A stretch of DNA of 51,006 bases from Pseudonocardiales bacterium (GTDB lineage Bacteria; Actinomycetota; Actinomycetes; Mycobacteriales; Pseudonocardiaceae). The notes beneath the pieces are model-generated. The model had not been told where the DNA came from. It searched no databases and was given only the letters and a program-made list of their open reading frames with translations. The stretch's first letter is position 1. The number at the start of each line of letters is the position of its first letter. The stretch lies in contig JAFAUB010000005.1 of NCBI GenBank assembly GCA_019243635.1, forward strand, positions 1-51,006. The letters run 5' to 3'. The position numbers were made by a program, and so were the translations under genes. Shown piece after piece: positions 16,419 through 28,976 of the stretch.

Positions 16419-17009
16419 ATGAGTACGCGCAACCTGGCCGAGCAGGGTGGTGGCAACCTCTTTCTGATCCCCAACGCCACGTTCTTCGTCGAGCTGGTCA
16501 TCTTCTTGGTCGTGCTCGGCGTGATCTGGCGCTACGTGGTGCCCCCCGTGAAGCGCGCGATGGGCGAGCGCCAGGAGATGGTCCGTCGGCAGATCCAGGA
16601 GAGCCAGCAGGCCAGTGAGCGTCTGGCCGAGGCGCAGGCCCGCTACGCCGAGGCGCTGGCGCTGGCGCGGGTCGAGGCGGCCAAGATCCGAGAGGCCGCC
16701 CGGGCCGATGCGCAGGAGATCAAGGACGAGATGCGCCGGCAGGCCGAGCAGGAGGTCGCCCGGATCCGCGAGCGCGGCGTCGAGCAGCTGGCCACCCAGC
16801 GTGAGCAGGTCGTCCGCGAGCTGCGTGGGGAGCTGGGCAGGCTTGCGGTGACGCTGGCCGGTCGCATCGTCGGTGACTCTGTGGCCGACGACGCCCGGCG
16901 GGCCGGCACGGTGGACCGCTTCCTGGACGAGCTGCAGGGTGTCGCGAGCCCGGAGAGTGTCACCGCGGGCGGGGCCGTCTCGGTACCCGGCGGACGCCGG
17001 AGGCGCTGA
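16419..17009 (+). CDS. atpF: ATP synthase Fo subunit b
   Basis: Subunit b is the peripheral stalk: one N-terminal membrane helix ('FFVELVIFLVVLGVIWRYV') and a long charged coiled coil rich in Ala, Arg, Glu and Gln. The 196-residue length is slightly long for the family because of a C-terminal Gly/Arg tail. ATG 16419 was chosen over GTG 16413 because AAGGGG lies 5 nt upstream. It is a separate gene from delta, unlike the b-delta fusion of mycobacteria. The stop overlaps the ATG of atpH by one base. Confidence 0.95.
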   Translation: MSTRNLAEQGGGNLFLIPNATFFVELVIFLVVLGVIWRYVVPPVKRAMGERQEMVRRQIQESQQASERLAEAQARYAEALALARVEAAKIREAARADAQEIKDEMRRQAEQEVARIRERGVEQLATQREQVVRELRGELGRLAVTLAGRIVGDSVADDARRAGTVDRFLDELQGVASPESVTAGGAVSVPGGRRRR

Positions 17010-17827
17010 TGCAGCCGGCCAGCAGGGCGGCGTTGGCCGCGGCCCGGGAGCGGCTCGAGAGCCGGATCGGCGGCGCCGGTGTCGCCGACCGCGACCGCCT
17101 GGGGGACGACCTGGGTGCCGTCGCGGCGGTGCTCGGTGAGCAGCCGGTGATCCGGCGGCATCTCGCCGACTCCTCGGCGCCGGAGCAGATCCGACGAAAG
17201 ATGACCGAGAGCCTGTTCGGCGGCAAGGTGAGCCGGATCGCCCTCAGGATCCTGGGCGATGTGGTGGTCTCCCGCTGGTCTCGGCCGCTGGACCTGGTCG
17301 ACGGAGTCGAGGAGCTGGCCTGGCAGGCGCTGCTGGCGCTGGCCGAGCGGGACAGAAGCCTTGATGACGTCGAGGACGAGCTGTTCCGGTTCGGTCGGAT
17401 CCTGGTCGCGCAACCGCGCCTGGCGACACTGCTGGGTGATGAGAGCGCCCCCGCCGCGGGGCGGCTGGAGCTGCTGGACACGGTGCTGGCCGGCCGCACC
17501 GCTGCGGTGACCCGCCGTCTCCTGGAGCAGGCGGTCCGGGCGCCCCGACGGCGTCCACTCGAGGAGATCGTCGAGGAGTTCGTTGACCGGGCAGCCGCCC
17601 GGCGGGAACGCTCGGTGGCCTATGTCACCGCCGCCGGCCCACTGTCCGAGCAGCAGGAGCAGCGGTTGGTCGAGATCCTCAACCGGATCTACCGGCGACC
17701 GATCTCAGTCAAGGTGGACCTCGACCCCGCGCTGCTCGGCGGCCTGGTGATCCGAGTGGGCGACGAAGTGATCGACGGTAGCGTGGCGGCCCGGCTGGAC
17801 CAGGCTCGTCAGGGGATATCCCGATGA
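17009..17827 (+). CDS. atpH: ATP synthase F1 subunit delta (long actinobacterial form)
   Basis: Delta (OSCP-like) ties the peripheral stalk to the top of F1. At 272 residues it is about 95 longer than the E. coli protein, as usual in Actinobacteria. '[20 protein letters not shown]' and the C-terminal '[20 protein letters not shown]' are clear family signatures. The extra part sits in the middle and is rich in Leu, Glu and Arg. It shares one base with the atpF stop. atpA starts 34 nt downstream. Confidence 0.95.
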   Translation: MQPASRAALAAARERLESRIGGAGVADRDRLGDDLGAVAAVLGEQPVIRRHLADSSAPEQIRRKMTESLFGGKVSRIALRILGDVVVSRWSRPLDLVDGVEELAWQALLALAERDRSLDDVEDELFRFGRILVAQPRLATLLGDESAPAAGRLELLDTVLAGRTAAVTRRLLEQAVRAPRRRPLEEIVEEFVDRAAARRERSVAYVTAAGPLSEQQEQRLVEILNRIYRRPISVKVDLDPALLGGLVIRVGDEVIDGSVAARLDQARQGISR

Positions 17828-17861
17828 GCACGGCACTACTAGAGAGCAGGGACCGATAGTC

Positions 17862-19526
<1,665 letters not shown>

Positions 19527-19533
19527 CGCGATA

Positions 19534-22003
<2,470 letters not shown>

Positions 22004-22051
22004 ACTCCACCAGGTCCGCTGGGGCACAACGACAGGGGTAGGGAGACGCGA

Positions 22052-22432
22052 GTGGCTGAGATGTCCGTCGAGCTGGTCGCGGTGGAGCGCCGGGTGTGGT
22101 CCGGTCACGCGACCTCGGTGTTCGCCCAGACCACCGAGGGTGAGCTGGGCATCCTGCCCGGCCACACCCCGCTGCTCGGCGAGCTCGTCGAGGGCGGGAT
22201 CGTCAAGGTCACCACCACTGACCGTGAGACCGTGACGGCGGCTGTCTTCGGCGGCTTCCTGTCGGTCACCGGGGACAAGGTGAGTGTGCTGGCCGAGGCC
22301 GCCGAGCTCGCCGACGAGATCGACCCGCAGGCCGCCAGGGATGCCCTCGCGCAGGCCGGCGCCGGAGCGGACGCGGATTCGGTACGGGCCAGGGCCACAG
22401 CACGGCTCAAGGCGCTCGGCCAGTCCGTCTGA
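22052..22432 (+). CDS. atpC: ATP synthase F1 subunit epsilon
   Basis: The 126-residue central-stalk subunit inhibits ATP hydrolysis. '[20 protein letters not shown]' and '[17 protein letters not shown]' are diagnostic of the N-terminal beta-sandwich. The C-terminal helical domain is short, as in other actinobacteria. GTG 22052 is preceded by GGGAGA. It closes the ATP synthase operon; the DUF2550 gene starts 28 nt later and is probably co-transcribed. Confidence 0.95.
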   Translation: MAEMSVELVAVERRVWSGHATSVFAQTTEGELGILPGHTPLLGELVEGGIVKVTTTDRETVTAAVFGGFLSVTGDKVSVLAEAAELADEIDPQAARDALAQAGAGADADSVRARATARLKALGQSV

Positions 22433-22460
22433 GATCCTTCCGGGCGTGTGGCGGGCCTTC

Positions 22461-22892
22461 ATGGGGATCGGACAGATCGTCGGGTTGGTCCTGCTAGTCG
22501 TGATCCTGGGGACCAGTGCGCTGGCGTTTCGACGACTCTGGCGCCTCCGTCAGGGCGGGGTCGACGTCGCGCTGAGGTCGAGCCCGAATGACACGGGCCG
22601 CGGTTGGCGCCAGGGGGTCGGCCGCTACCGGGGCGACGGGTTCGCCTGGTTTCGCTTCTCCAGCCTGCGGTCAGGCCCCCACCGGGTGCTCGACCGGGAG
22701 CAGCTGCAGATCGTGGAGCGACGCGGACCTACAGCGCCGGAGAGCTACCTGGTGCCCAGCGGGTCGGTCGTGCTGCGTTGCCGCACCGGTGTCGACGAGC
22801 TGGAGCTGGCGATGCGGCAGGACACCCTCACGGGTTTCCTGTCCTGGCTGGAGTCAGCCCCGCCCGGCGCGAAGCGCCGGCCGGGGTCGTGA
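22461..22892 (+). CDS. DUF2550 membrane-anchored protein
   Basis: The 143-residue protein has one N-terminal membrane helix ('IVGLVLLVVILGTSALAF') and a small cytoplasmic domain with 'GRYRGDGFAWFRFSSLR'. It matches the actinobacteria-specific DUF2550 family (the Rv1312 position in mycobacteria), always found just after atpC. Function unknown; the context suggests a link to ATP synthase or the envelope. ATG 22461 gives the usual length; GTG 22446 is possible. Its stop TGA lies inside the first unit of the repeat array at 22887-22970. Confidence 0.88.
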   Translation: MGIGQIVGLVLLVVILGTSALAFRRLWRLRQGGVDVALRSSPNDTGRGWRQGVGRYRGDGFAWFRFSSLRSGPHRVLDREQLQIVERRGPTAPESYLVPSGSVVLRCRTGVDELELAMRQDTLTGFLSWLESAPPGAKRRPGS

Positions 22893-22970
22893 GCGCGTAA
22901 CAGTCGTGAGCGCGTGACAGTCGTGAGCGCGTGACAGCGGTCGAGCACCGTTACGCGCTCACGACTGTCC
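22887..22970. repeat. 17-bp tandem triplet plus inverted copy between convergent genes
   Basis: Three direct copies of TCGTGAGCGCGTRACAG occur at 22887-22903, 22904-22920 and 22921-22937. An 11-nt spacer and an inverted copy at 22949-22970 follow. Any direct copy can pair with the inverted one to form a long stem, so the array can act as a bidirectional terminator. The TGA stops of both flanking convergent genes lie inside the array (22890-22892 and 22959-22961), each read as Ser-stop. Confidence 0.8.
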
Positions 22971-23537
22971 TCCACCAGGCTTCCAGAGCACATCGCCATC
23001 CGGGTTGGCGACCCGGGACAGGATGAACAGCAGATCGGAAAGCCGGTTGAGGTAGCGTGCGGTCAGCGGGTTGGTGCGCTTCGCGTCGCTGGCCAGCAGC
23101 GCCCAGATGCTCCGCTCGGCCCGCCGGGTGACCACCCGGGCGGTGTGCAGCAACGCGGCGCCGGGGGTCCCGCCGGGCAGGATGAACGAGTCCAGCTCCG
23201 GGAGCGCGGCGTTGAACTCGTCACACCATCCCTCCAGCCGGGTGACATAGCTCTCGTCGATCCGCAGCGGCGGGTACTTCGGCGGATCTTCGGTGATGGG
23301 CGTGCACAGGTCGGCACCCACGTCGAACAGGTCATTCTGCACCTTCCGCAGCACGGCGACCAGGTGTTGGGGAAGCGCTCCCAGCGCTAGCGCCACGCCG
23401 AGCGCGCAGTTGGTCTCGTCCACGTCGGCGTAGGCGACCAGCCGCGGGTCGGTCTTGGACACCCGGGAGAAGTCGCCGAGGCCGGTCGACCCGTCATCAC
23501 CGGTGCGGGTGTAGATCCTCGTCAGGTGCACAGCCAC
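22959..23537 (-). CDS. Cob(I)alamin adenosyltransferase, PduO type
   Basis: This enzyme transfers the adenosyl group of ATP to cob(I)alamin, giving the coenzyme B12 needed by the two mutases in this window. The 192-residue protein begins 'MAVHLTRIYTRTGDDGSTGL' and carries 'DSFILPGGTPGAALLHTARVV' (shortened motif: ILPGG) and 'RRAERSIWAL', all PduO/Cob hallmarks. GTG 23537 was chosen; the frame extends to 23600 but that part overlaps a palindrome and is not family sequence. It is convergent with DUF2550 and lies 63 nt downstream of the ligase stop. Confidence 0.93.
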   Translation of the reverse strand: MAVHLTRIYTRTGDDGSTGLGDFSRVSKTDPRLVAYADVDETNCALGVALALGALPQHLVAVLRKVQNDLFDVGADLCTPITEDPPKYPPLRIDESYVTRLEGWCDEFNAALPELDSFILPGGTPGAALLHTARVVTRRAERSIWALLASDAKRTNPLTARYLNRLSDLLFILSRVANPDGDVLWKPGGGQS

Positions 23538-23559
23538 GGACCTCAGCCTAACTGTGGAC

Positions 23560-23609
23560 AACCCGTGAGTGGCGATGCGACCAATAACTCGCATCGCCAC
23601 TCACGGGTT
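23560..23609. repeat. Perfect long palindrome carrying a stop codon (CCCGTGAGTGGCGAT family)
   Basis: Left arm 23560-23580 and right arm 23589-23609 are perfectly complementary over 21 bp around an 8-nt loop. The right arm contains the TGA stop of the acyl-CoA ligase gene (23601-23603 on the minus strand), giving a protein end Asn-Pro-stop. The element has close relatives at 28132-28191 and 42358-42407 and a half copy at 47827-47845. It is likely a terminator hairpin. Confidence 0.85.
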
Positions 23610-25238
23610 TATCACGTCGAGCTCGCCGCTCGCGTAGCGCCGGCGGATGAGCTTCTTGTCGAACTTGCCTACTGAGGTCTTGGGTACCTCGCTGACGAAC
23701 GACCAGCGCTCGGGCAGCTGCCAGGCCGGCACCGAGGCGCTGAGATGATCACGCAGCTCGGCGGCGCTGATCCGCTCGCCTTCGGCGATGACCACGGTGG
23801 CCAGCGGTCGCTCCCCCCACTTGTGGTCCGGGACGGCGACCACCGCGGCCTCGCGGACCTTCGGGTGGCCCATCAGCAGGTTCTCCAGCCGCACCGAGGA
23901 GATCCACTCACCACCGGACTTGATCACGTCCTTGGCGCGGTCGCTGATGGTGATGAAGCCCAGCTCGTCGAGGGTGCCGACGTCGCCGGTGCGCAGCCAG
24001 CCGTCGTGGAACCGAGCGGAGTCCTCCTCGCCGTAGTACCGCGCGGTGACCCACGGCCCTCGGACCTGGATCTCGCCGACCGACGTGCCGTCACACGGCA
24101 GCACGACGTCGCCGTCGTCGACGACGCGACCCTCGACGCCTGCGACGAGCCGCCCCGCGCCCGTCCGGTAGCGCCAGACCTCCTCGCCCCGCGCGCCGAC
24201 CGGCGGGGTGGCTACCGAGCCGATCGGGGACGTCTCGGTCATCCCCCAAGCCTGCGTGATCCGCACGCCCAGCTCCTCGGCGAACGCCTTCATCAGTGCC
24301 GGCGGAACGGCGGAGCCGCCGCAGAGCACCTGGCGGATCGAGGACATGTCCCCGCCGCGCTCGCGCAGGTGGCGCAGCACATCGCCCCAGATCGTCGGCA
24401 CCGCGGCGGCGACCGTGGGGCGCGCTGCCTCGACGAGCCTGACCAGCGGCTCGGCCGCGACGTTACGGTCTGGCATGACCAGGCTGGCGCCGGACATCAG
24501 CGCGGCGTAGGGCAACCCCCAGGCGTTCGCGTGAAACATCGGCACCACCGGCAGGATCCGGTCGGCCGAGGTCAGAGCCATGGCCTCGCCGGTACAGATG
24601 CACATCGAGTGCAGGTAGGTGGAGCGGTGGCTGTAGGCGACCCCTTTGGGGTCGCCGGTGGTGCCGCTCGTGTAGCACATCGCCGCCGCGGAGCGCTCGT
24701 CGACGTCGGTCGGCCAGTCGAACTGCTCAGGCGCGGCGGCCAGCAGCTCGTGGTAGGAGTGCAGCTGCTTACCGGCGTCCGCCAGCCCGGTGATGTCGAC
24801 CGGCGTGTCGGCGGCGCTCGCCACCACCACGTGCCGGATCGTCTTCATCTCCGGCAGAGCGCGGGCCAGCAGCGGCACCAGCGAACCGTCCACGATCACC
24901 ACCTCGTCCCGCGCGTGGTTGGCGATCCAGGCCACCTGATCGGGCGCCAGCCTCGGGTTGAGGGTGTGCGCCACCGCGCCCATCGCGGGGATCGCGAGGT
25001 AGGCCTCGAGATGCTCCTGGTTGTTCCACTGGAAGGTGGCCACCCGCTGGTCACCGGTGACGCCGAGCCCGCGTAGCGCTCCGGCCAGCCGCGCGGCGTG
25101 CCGCCCCACCTGGGCGTAGCTCGCGCGGCGGGTACCCTCGCCGGTCCAGGTGAGCACCTCGCCGTCACCGTGCACGGTGGTGCCGTGGCGCATGATCATG
25201 CCCACGGTCAGCGGGACGTCCATCATCGTGCTCTCCAC
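23601..25238 (-). CDS. Fatty-acyl-CoA ligase (AMP-forming)
   Basis: The 545-residue ANL-superfamily adenylating enzyme activates a carboxylic acid as acyl-AMP and then acyl-CoA. The phosphate-binding loop 'YTSGTTGDPKGVAYSH', 'ITQAWGMTETSP' and 'DGWLRTGDVG' are present, and the catalytic Lys lies in 'VPKTSVGKFDKK'. It resembles medium/long-chain FadD-type ligases; the substrate is not predictable. GTG 25238 is the longest start and ATG 25226 the main alternative. It is divergent from meaA across a 73-bp gap containing a palindromic operator candidate, so the two may be co-regulated. Confidence 0.92.
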   Translation of the reverse strand: MESTMMDVPLTVGMIMRHGTTVHGDGEVLTWTGEGTRRASYAQVGRHAARLAGALRGLGVTGDQRVATFQWNNQEHLEAYLAIPAMGAVAHTLNPRLAPDQVAWIANHARDEVVIVDGSLVPLLARALPEMKTIRHVVVASAADTPVDITGLADAGKQLHSYHELLAAAPEQFDWPTDVDERSAAAMCYTSGTTGDPKGVAYSHRSTYLHSMCICTGEAMALTSADRILPVVPMFHANAWGLPYAALMSGASLVMPDRNVAAEPLVRLVEAARPTVAAAVPTIWGDVLRHLRERGGDMSSIRQVLCGGSAVPPALMKAFAEELGVRITQAWGMTETSPIGSVATPPVGARGEEVWRYRTGAGRLVAGVEGRVVDDGDVVLPCDGTSVGEIQVRGPWVTARYYGEEDSARFHDGWLRTGDVGTLDELGFITISDRAKDVIKSGGEWISSVRLENLLMGHPKVREAAVVAVPDHKWGERPLATVVIAEGERISAAELRDHLSASVPAWQLPERWSFVSEVPKTSVGKFDKKLIRRRYASGELDVINP

Positions 25239-25264
25239 CGCGGTGCCCCCTTCCAGCCCTTCGT

Positions 25265-25284
25265 TACTGACCAGTAGTGTCAGT
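25265..25284. promoter_or_regulatory. Palindromic operator candidate between acyl-CoA ligase and meaA
   Basis: Two nested inverted repeats overlap here: TACTG-AC-CAGTA (25265-25276) and ACTGAC-N7-GTCAGT (25266-25284). They lie in the short divergent gap, where promoters of both genes must sit. The TTACTGACCAGTA form looks like sites bound by TetR-type acyl-CoA-responsive repressors, but no cognate regulator gene is adjacent. Confidence 0.45.
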
Positions 25285-25311
25285 CAGGCGCCGGCGAGTG
25301 AGGAGGTGCCG

Positions 25312-27309
25312 ATGCCCTACCCCAGCGACCGCGAGCGGGACCGACCGTGGGTGATGCGCACGTACGCTGGTCACTCGTCCGCGAGCACGTCCAATCTGCT
25401 GTACCGGCGCAACTTAGCCAAGGGCCAGACGGGCCTTTCGGTAGCCTTCGACCTGCCCACCCAGACCGGCTATGACCCCGACCACGAGCTGGCCCGCGGC
25501 GAGGGGGGCAAGGTCGGCGTGCCGATCAGCCACATCGGTGACATGCGCACCCTGTTCGACGGCATCCCGATGGCACAGGCCAACACCTCGATGACGATCA
25601 ATGCCACCGCCATGTGGCTGCTGGCGCTCTACGCGTCGGTGGCCGCCGAGCACGGGGCGGACCTGGCGCAGCTGTCGGGCACCACGCAGAACGACATCAT
25701 CAAGGAGTATCTGTCCCGGGGCACCTACGTCTTCCCGCCGGGGCCGAGCCTGCGGTTGGTCACCGACATGGTCGTCTACACGGTCAACCACATGCCGAGG
25801 TGGAACCCGATCAACATCTGCAGCTACCACCTGCAGGAGGCGGGCGCGACGCCGGTGCAGGAGATCGCCTACGCCATGTGCACGGCGATCGCCGTGCTGG
25901 ACTCCGTGCGTGACCGCGGACAGGTCGCGTCGGAGGACTTCGCCACCGTCGTGGGGCGGATGTCGTTCTTCGTCAATGCCGGGGTCCGCTTTGTGGAGGA
26001 GATGTGCAAGCTGCGCGCCTTCGGGCGGCTGTGGGATGAGACCTGTCGGGACCGCTACGGTGTGACGGATCCCACACTGCGCCGTTTCCGGTACGGCGTG
26101 CAGGTCAACTCGCTGGGGCTGACCGAGCAGCAGCCGGAGAACAACGTCCAGCGCATCGTGCTGGAGATGCTCGCGGTGACACTGTCCCGGGACGCGCGGG
26201 CCCGCGCGGTGCAGCTGCCCGCGTGGAACGAGGCGCTGGGTCTGCCCCGGGCCTGGGACCAGCAGTGGGCGCTGCGGATGCAGCAGGTGCTGGCGTATGA
26301 GACCGACCTGCTGGAGTACGAGGACCTGTTCGAGGGCTCCCGGGTGGTGCAGGCGCGGGTCGAGGAGATCGCGGCCGGCGCCCGAGCGGAGATCGACCGC
26401 GTGCAGGGCATAGGCGGGGCGATCGCCGCCGTCGAGTCCGGATACATGAAGTCACAGTTGGTGTCCTCGCTTGCCGCGCGGCGCCGCCGGGTCGAGGACG
26501 GCGAGGATGTGGTCGTCGGGGTGAACCGGTTCACCGAGACCGACCCCAGCCCGCTGCAGACGGACGGCGCCGGGGCCATCGAGACCGTCGACCCGGCGGC
26601 CGAGGCCCGGCTCATCGACGCGATCCGGGAGTGGCGGGCCGACCGGGACCCCGCGGCGGCGGACCAGGCGCTGCGCGAGCTGGCGCAGGCCGCGAAGACC
26701 GACGTCAACCTGGTCGAGGCGTCGATGGCCTGCGCTCGGGTGGGCGTCACGACGGGGGAGTGGGCCGGCACGCTCCGTGAGGTGTTCGGCGAGTATCGGG
26801 CACCGACCGGGATCGCCGGCGCGTCGGCGGCGGGTGAGGCCGGCGAGGCGATCGCGCGCGTCCGGGACCGGGTGCGCGCCCGCGCCGAGGAGCTGGGTGA
26901 GCGGCTGCGGATGCTGGTCGGCAAACCCGGTCTGGACGGGCACTCCAACGGCGCCGAGCAGGTGGCGGTCCGAGCCCGCGACGTCGGCTTCGAGGTGATC
27001 TACCAGGGCATCCGGCTCACTCCGGCGGAGATCGTCGCGGCTGCGGTGGCCGAGGATGTGCACGTGGTCGGGCTGTCGGTGCTCTCCGGTTCGCACCTGG
27101 CGGTGGTGCCCGCGGTGGTCGACGGGTTGCGCGCGGCGGGCGCGGCGGACGTGCCCGTGGTGGTCGGCGGGATCATCCCGCTCCAGGACGCCGAGTCGCT
27201 GCGCGCCCATGGCGTGGCCAAGGTGTTCACCCCGAAGGACTTCGAGCTCACCGACATCATGGACCAGATCGTGGACCTCGTCCGCGGTAGGGGTCACATG
27301 CATCCATGA
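25312..27309 (+). CDS. meaA: MeaA-type (ethylmalonyl-CoA) mutase, B12-dependent
   Basis: The 665-residue protein joins a TIM-barrel mutase domain ('GLSVAFDLPTQTGYDPDHEL', 'AQLSGTTQNDIIKEYLSRGT' region) to a C-terminal cobalamin-binding domain with 'GKPGLDGHSNGAEQ' (DxHxxG, about residues 537-550). Single-chain length and 'AGHSSASTSNLLYRRNLAKG' match MeaA/ethylmalonyl-CoA mutase rather than two-subunit methylmalonyl-CoA mutase. It interconverts ethylmalonyl-CoA and methylsuccinyl-CoA by an adenosylcobalamin radical mechanism. ATG 25312 follows AGGAGG at 5 nt. The ccr gene making its substrate is 6.6 kb downstream. A small specificity difference from other acyl-CoA mutases cannot be excluded. 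Confidence 0.9.
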   Translation: MPYPSDRERDRPWVMRTYAGHSSASTSNLLYRRNLAKGQTGLSVAFDLPTQTGYDPDHELARGEGGKVGVPISHIGDMRTLFDGIPMAQANTSMTINATAMWLLALYASVAAEHGADLAQLSGTTQNDIIKEYLSRGTYVFPPGPSLRLVTDMVVYTVNHMPRWNPINICSYHLQEAGATPVQEIAYAMCTAIAVLDSVRDRGQVASEDFATVVGRMSFFVNAGVRFVEEMCKLRAFGRLWDETCRDRYGVTDPTLRRFRYGVQVNSLGLTEQQPENNVQRIVLEMLAVTLSRDARARAVQLPAWNEALGLPRAWDQQWALRMQQVLAYETDLLEYEDLFEGSRVVQARVEEIAAGARAEIDRVQGIGGAIAAVESGYMKSQLVSSLAARRRRVEDGEDVVVGVNRFTETDPSPLQTDGAGAIETVDPAAEARLIDAIREWRADRDPAAADQALRELAQAAKTDVNLVEASMACARVGVTTGEWAGTLREVFGEYRAPTGIAGASAAGEAGEAIARVRDRVRARAEELGERLRMLVGKPGLDGHSNGAEQVAVRARDVGFEVIYQGIRLTPAEIVAAAVAEDVHVVGLSVLSGSHLAVVPAVVDGLRAAGAADVPVVVGGIIPLQDAESLRAHGVAKVFTPKDFELTDIMDQIVDLVRGRGHMHP

Positions 27310-27369
27310 GACCGGTGTACGGGCGGGTCGGAAGGTGCGCAAGCATCCCCTGAGACCTACCGTTGGGGT

Positions 27370-28140
27370 GTGGGGTTCGCTGCGTTGAAGGTCGAGCGGG
27401 ATGGGGGGACTGTCCGGATCACGATGAACCGGGCGGGGCGGCGTAATGCGCTGTCTGAAGACCACCTCGTCGAGCTGCGCGACGCGTTCGTCGACGCGGG
27501 GCGGTCAGACGCCACCGGCATCGTGCTCGGCGCCGAGGGCACGGTGTTCTCGGCGGGTCACGACTTCGCCGACGTGTCGTCGCGCGACCTCGCCGGGGTC
27601 CGGGAGTTGCTGACGCTGTGCACCGAGGTGATGCGTACCATCCAGTCGGTCCCGCAGGTCGTCCTCGCCCGGGTGCACGCGCTGGCCACTGCGGCGGGCT
27701 GCCAGCTGGTGGCCTCCTGCGATCTTGCGGTGGCGGCCGAGTCGGCGGGTTTCGCGCTGCCCGGCGGCAGAGGTGGCTGGTTCTGCCACACCCCCGCGGT
27801 GCCGGTGGCCCGGGCGATCGGGCGCAAGCGGCTGATGGAGATGGCGCTGACCGGCGACGTGGTGGATGCCCGCACCGCCGCGGCATGGGGGTTGGTCAAC
27901 CGGACAGTCCCCGACGCCGAGCTGGACGCCGCCGTGGACGACCTGCTCACCCGCGCCACCCGTGGTGACCGGACCAGCAAGGCGCTGGGCAAGCGGACCC
28001 TCTACGCGCAGCTGGACCGACCCGAGGCGGACGCCTACGCCATCGCCCTGGAGGTGATGGCTGCGGCGTCGCAGACCGCGGCCGCCAAGGAAGCCATGGC
28101 CGCCTTCCTCGAGAAGCGCCCTCCTGTGCACAACCCGTGA
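27370..28140 (+). CDS. Crotonase-fold protein lacking both catalytic glutamates
   Basis: The 256-residue enoyl-CoA hydratase/isomerase superfamily member keeps the oxyanion-hole strand 'GTVFSAGHDFADV' and 'AIGRKRLMEMALTGDVVDA'. The two glutamates of true hydratases are replaced: the first (GGGCEL in crotonase) reads AAGCQL and the second (QPE) reads LPGG. This resembles the ECHDC3-like subgroup, whose reaction is not settled. GTG 27370 lies exactly 6 nt after a TACCGT -10 candidate, suggesting a leaderless message. Its stop lies in the palindrome at 28132-28191, with terminal Asn-Pro. Confidence 0.88.
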   Translation: MGFAALKVERDGGTVRITMNRAGRRNALSEDHLVELRDAFVDAGRSDATGIVLGAEGTVFSAGHDFADVSSRDLAGVRELLTLCTEVMRTIQSVPQVVLARVHALATAAGCQLVASCDLAVAAESAGFALPGGRGGWFCHTPAVPVARAIGRKRLMEMALTGDVVDARTAAAWGLVNRTVPDAELDAAVDDLLTRATRGDRTSKALGKRTLYAQLDRPEADAYAIALEVMAAASQTAAAKEAMAAFLEKRPPVHNP

Positions 28141-28191
28141 GTGGCGATACGGAGCTACGGCTCGCCGCCTACTAGCAGGGCCACTCACGGG
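28132..28191. repeat. Diverged palindrome with embedded stop codon
   Basis: The arms CCCGTGAGTGGC (28134-28145) and GCCACTCACGGG (28180-28191) match perfectly. The left arm continues as GATACG, as in the other family members, while the inner right arm has diverged. The crotonase-like gene stops at the TGA inside the left arm (28138-28140). The next gene, nucS, starts 20 nt after the element on the same strand, so here it would separate tandem genes. Confidence 0.75.
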
Positions 28192-28210
28192 CACGCGCTA
28201 GCGTGCACGA

Positions 28211-28870
28211 GTGCGCCTCGTGATCGCCCGCTGTCAGGTGGACTACATCGGTCGGCTCACCGCGCACCTGCCGATGGCGCCGCGGCTGCTGCTGGTCAAG
28301 GTGGACGGGTCGGTGAGCGTGCACGCCGACGGCGGCGCCTACAAGCCGTTGAACTGGATGAGCCCACCGTGCACGCTGACCGAGCAGCCGGGACGCTGGA
28401 CGGTCACCAACCGCGCCGGTGAGCGGTTGATCATCGAGATCGACGAGGTGGTGCACGACTCGCGGCACGAGCTCGGGGTGGATCCGGGGCTGGTCAAGGA
28501 CGGTGTCGAGGCCCACCTGCAGGTCCTGCTCGCTGAGCACACCGCGACGCTGGGCCCCGGGTTCACCCTGGTTCGCCGCGAGTATCCCACCGCGATCGGG
28601 CCGGTCGACCTGCTGTGCCGGGACGCCGACGGCGTGATGGTGGCGGTGGAGATCAAGCGTCGGGGTGAGATCGACGGGGTGGAGCAGCTCACCCGGTACC
28701 TGAGTCTGCTCAACCGCGACCCGCGGCTCGCTCCGGTGCGCGGCGTGTTCGCCGCTCAGCAGATCAAGCCCCAGGCGCACACGCTCGCCACGGACCGCGG
28801 AATCCGCTGTGTCACTGTGGACTACGAGGAGCTGCGCGGTGCCGAGAGCGTCGAGCCGCGGTTGTTCTGA
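28211..28870 (+). CDS. nucS: Endonuclease NucS/EndoMS (mismatch repair)
   Basis: NucS cuts both strands at mismatches and replaces MutS/MutL in most actinobacteria. The 219-residue protein has the N-terminal dimerisation beta-domain ('[15 protein letters not shown]') and the RecB-like nuclease core '[20 protein letters not shown]' with Asp and ExK. '[10 protein letters not shown]' follows. The C-terminal 'EPRLF' could serve as sliding-clamp contact, as in mycobacteria. GTG 28211 lies 6 nt after TAGCGT, so translation may be leaderless. The position downstream of the atp region is conserved across actinobacteria. Confidence 0.95.
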   Translation: MRLVIARCQVDYIGRLTAHLPMAPRLLLVKVDGSVSVHADGGAYKPLNWMSPPCTLTEQPGRWTVTNRAGERLIIEIDEVVHDSRHELGVDPGLVKDGVEAHLQVLLAEHTATLGPGFTLVRREYPTAIGPVDLLCRDADGVMVAVEIKRRGEIDGVEQLTRYLSLLNRDPRLAPVRGVFAAQQIKPQAHTLATDRGIRCVTVDYEELRGAESVEPRLF

Positions 28871-28976
28871 GACCCGCTCGCGGGTCGAAGCACGCCCGCA
28901 TGCTCGCGCACGTTCGGTGTGGACGGCGCGGTGCCCGTACTCTTCGGTAGAGGCCGATGCGGGGAAGAGGACGACG

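Noticed and set aside
22887..22937. Tandem 17-bp repeats as a CRISPR array
   Set aside because: The units are contiguous without spacers, an inverted copy follows, and no cas genes are present.
25239..25311. Cobalamin riboswitch ahead of meaA
   Set aside because: The gap is only 73 bp and has no B12-box-like sequence; the same holds for the 161-bp gap before the mutase at 39623.
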